DNA of 64,000 nucleotides from Anderseniella sp039978075. GTDB taxonomy: Bacteria; Pseudomonadota; Alphaproteobacteria; Rhizobiales; Aestuariivirgaceae. Position 1 is the stretch's first letter, and the number at the start of each line of letters is the position of its first letter. The stretch lies in NCBI GenBank assembly GCA_039978075.1, contig JBDWCA010000011.1:248001-312000 (forward strand), written 5' to 3'. The notes beneath the pieces are model-generated. The model was given only the letters and a program-made list of their open reading frames with translations, made no database searches and was not told the origin of the DNA. Shown piece after piece: positions 62,392-64,000 of the stretch. The position numbers were made by a program, and so were the translations under genes.

Positions 62392-63129
62392 GTGGACCTG
62401 GAAATCAGCTATGCAGCAGCGTTGGTGGCGGGTTTTTTGTCTTTTGCCTCGCCGTGCGTATTGCCGCTTGTGCCACCCTATCTGTGCTTTCTTGCCGGAA
62501 CATCAATCAACGAACTGAACGATGAAGACATGTCTGCCGGTGCCTGGCGGGCAGTGGTCATGGCGGCGATTGCCTTTGTTGCAGGCTTTGCGACGGTGTT
62601 CGTTGCGCTCGGGGCGAGTGCCTCGTTCATCGGCAGTTTTGTAACCGATCATCTGGATGTCCTTGCCAAGATTGCCGGTGTCATTATCATCGTGCTCGGT
62701 TTGCATTTCATGGGCGTCTTTCGGATACCCTTTCTGTATCGTGACATCAGGATGCAGGGCCCGGCCAAGGCCGTCGGGTTGCTTGGTGCCTATGTCGTGG
62801 GCCTGGCGTTTGCGTTTGGCTGGACACCCTGCGTAGGGCCGGTGCTTGCTGCTATTCTGTTCGTGGCGGCCCAGGCCGGCGATGCGTTGAAAGGTGCTGC
62901 CCTGTTGTTTGCCTATGCCCTGGGTATCGGCATCCCGTTCATTCTTGCAGCGGTTTTCTTTCGACCCTTCATGGCCCTGATGAAGCGCCATCGCCATCGC
63001 ATGGGTCTGATCGAAAAACTGACTGGCGGACTGCTGGTGCTGACGGGTGTCTTGTTCATAACAGGCGGCATGTCCGCCATAGCTTACTACATGCTGGAGC
63101 TGTTTCCGGCATTGGGCGCAGTTGGATAA
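62392..63129 (+). CDS. soxV: CcdA-type electron transporter SoxV
   Basis: This 245-residue membrane protein has six helices and starts with GTG. The two redox cysteines are in SPCVLPLVPPYL (helix 1) and GWTPCVGPVL (helix 4). CcdA-like SoxV carries reducing power from cytoplasmic thioredoxin to periplasmic SoxW/SoxS. It leads the rightward sox operon and is followed by soxW after 12 bases. Confidence 0.9.
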   Translation: MDLEISYAAALVAGFLSFASPCVLPLVPPYLCFLAGTSINELNDEDMSAGAWRAVVMAAIAFVAGFATVFVALGASASFIGSFVTDHLDVLAKIAGVIIIVLGLHFMGVFRIPFLYRDIRMQGPAKAVGLLGAYVVGLAFAFGWTPCVGPVLAAILFVAAQAGDALKGAALLFAYALGIGIPFILAAVFFRPFMALMKRHRHRMGLIEKLTGGLLVLTGVLFITGGMSAIAYYMLELFPALGAVG

Positions 63130-63141
63130 GGAGAAACTGAA

Positions 63142-63723
63142 ATGCGATTATTTCTTGCTGTTACTGTTCTGCTAGCCGGGATTACCGGCGCACTGGCCTC
63201 TGAAGTTGGGGACGACGGACTGCATAAGCAGGCCTGGTTTGCGACCACATTTCGCGACATCAAGGAAGACATGGCCACGGCCAGGGCGGAAGGTAAACGC
63301 CTGGTGCTGATCTTCGAACAACGCGGCTGCATTTATTGCCGGCAAGTTCATGAAAAGGTGCTGACAGATCCGGAAGTGCGGGACTTCATCAAGGACAACT
63401 ACATGGTGGTGCAGTATAACCTGTACGGTGATGAGGAAGTCACCGATCTGGATGGCGAGACGCTGACCGAAAAAACCGCCGCACGCAAATGGAGGGTGAC
63501 GTTTACGCCGACGATCTTCTTTATGCCTGAAGAGGCAGATGGCAAAAGGGACGTCGGCGCATCTACTGTCGCGGTCATGCCAGGTGCCTTCCGCAAAGGA
63601 ACCTTCCTCGACATGTTCCAGTGGGTGGACAAGAAAGGGTATGAAACAGAAGAGGGTTTTCAACGCTACCATGCGCGCAGGATTGTAGAGCGCCGCGAGG
63701 CCGGTGAGAAAAACACCGATTGA
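63142..63723 (+). CDS. soxW: Periplasmic thioredoxin SoxW
   Basis: The 193-residue protein has a signal peptide (MRLFLAVTVLLAGITGALA) and a thioredoxin-like fold with C-x-x-C in RGCIYCRQVH, then the cis-Pro segment VTFTPTIFFMP. It accepts electrons from SoxV. The order soxV-soxW-soxX is that of the canonical alphaproteobacterial sox operon. Confidence 0.88.
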   Translation: MRLFLAVTVLLAGITGALASEVGDDGLHKQAWFATTFRDIKEDMATARAEGKRLVLIFEQRGCIYCRQVHEKVLTDPEVRDFIKDNYMVVQYNLYGDEEVTDLDGETLTEKTAARKWRVTFTPTIFFMPEEADGKRDVGASTVAVMPGAFRKGTFLDMFQWVDKKGYETEEGFQRYHARRIVERREAGEKNTD

Positions 63724-63781
63724 TGTTTACATCTGCCGCCGGCACCGTCCGGAGTCGCGATATTGGATTGCGGACATATTC

Positions 63782-63797
63782 ATTCAAAAATATGAAT
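63782..63797. promoter_or_regulatory. Candidate SoxR operator upstream of soxX
   Basis: ATTC-AAAAATAT-GAAT is a perfect ATTC-N8-GAAT dyad, 70 bases ahead of soxX. This spacing is the consensus of BigR/SqrR-type ArsR repressors. Confidence 0.6.
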
Positions 63798-63866
63798 TTG
63801 TCTTGATATCCGTGGAATCGTCAACTAGGCTGGCATGCAATAATAAAAGGGTACTGGAGGAAACTG

Positions 63867-64000
63867 ATGAGGACCATCCTGAAACTGGGTTTGGCTGGAG
63901 CGTGTCTGGCGGGGGTGGCGGTTGCCACAGCTCACGCCGGTAGCGTGGCTCCAATGGACGTGAAATTTACCGACAATGGCGTGGAAGCGTCCCTTACCGG
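63867..64000 (+). CDS. soxX: SoxX cytochrome, N-terminal part only (cut by window end)
   Basis: Only 44 codons are inside the window. They encode a signal peptide (MRTILKLGLAGACLAGVAVA to AHA) and the start of a mature protein reading VAPMDVKFTDNGVEASLTG. A GGAGG site precedes the start. The heme-binding part lies outside. The call rests on position after soxW and on the wording of the mature N-terminus, typical of SoxX from this group. Confidence 0.75.
   Translation, partial: MRTILKLGLAGACLAGVAVATAHAGSVAPMDVKFTDNGVEASLT

Overview
This window looks like a chromosomal or chromid segment of a heterotrophic alphaproteobacterium of the Roseobacter/Rhizobiales kind. The clues are its moderately GC-rich coding sequence, an alphaproteobacterial LexA box (GTTC-N7-GTTC) ahead of an imuA-imuB-dnaE2 cassette, and marine-type methylated-amine genes next to a sox cluster. 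I see no rRNA, tRNA, CRISPR array, phage or insertion sequence. Most of the window is given to uptake and breakdown of methylated nitrogen compounds.

Layout. (1) 1-7382: a GcvT-type C-terminal fragment that is probably TMAO demethylase (tdm), convergent with a leftward operon tmoX-tmoV-tmoW-tmm-DUF1194 for TMAO uptake and trimethylamine oxidation. (2) 7383-15307: a nitrilase-type amidase, a GntR regulator, and a rightward cluster of a glutamine-synthetase-like ligase, three glutamate-synthase-like subunits, a small acidic protein and a cupin. This is a divergent paralogue of the N-methylglutamate synthase/GMA synthetase system, and its promoters carry 11-bp-phased ATTGGT repeats. (3) 15331-19556: LysE exporter, Stf0-type sulfotransferase, a Tat-exported nitroreductase-like protein and a GlxA/AraC regulator. 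(4) 19612-28631: a DDAH-like amidinohydrolase, a second betaine-type ABC importer, an arginase-family ureohydrolase, a LysR regulator, an FAD amine oxidase, an unknown protein and a decayed relative of that protein. (5) 28735-35850: classical mgsA-mgsB-mgsC-gmaS, an amt gene followed by a small membrane protein, and an XRE-cupin regulator.

(6) 35991-41636: SOS mutagenesis cassette. (7) 41931-47723: AAA ATPase, two methyltransferases, a CadC-like TPR regulator and a choline-kinase-like protein. (8) 47909-55393: a third betaine-type importer, a TmoXVW paralogue, in an operon with a kinase and a dimethylglycine/sarcosine dehydrogenase-like flavoprotein. (9) 55502-64000: Acg-type nitroreductase, flavodoxin, two metallo-beta-lactamase-fold proteins, two YeeE/YedE sulfur transporters and the start of a sox operon (soxR, soxS, soxV, soxW, soxX).

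How the parts may work together. Trimethylamine is oxidised by Tmm, TMAO is imported by TmoXVW and demethylated by Tdm. Methylamine from this or other sources is captured by GmaS and MgsABC as N-methylglutamate, with Amt bringing in ammonium or methylammonium. The dimethylamine monooxygenase and N-methylglutamate dehydrogenase genes are not in the window. The DDAH-like enzyme would be a further source of (di)methylamine if its substrate is a methylated arginine. The most likely undescribed system is the second ligase plus glutamate-synthase-like cluster at 7767-14854.
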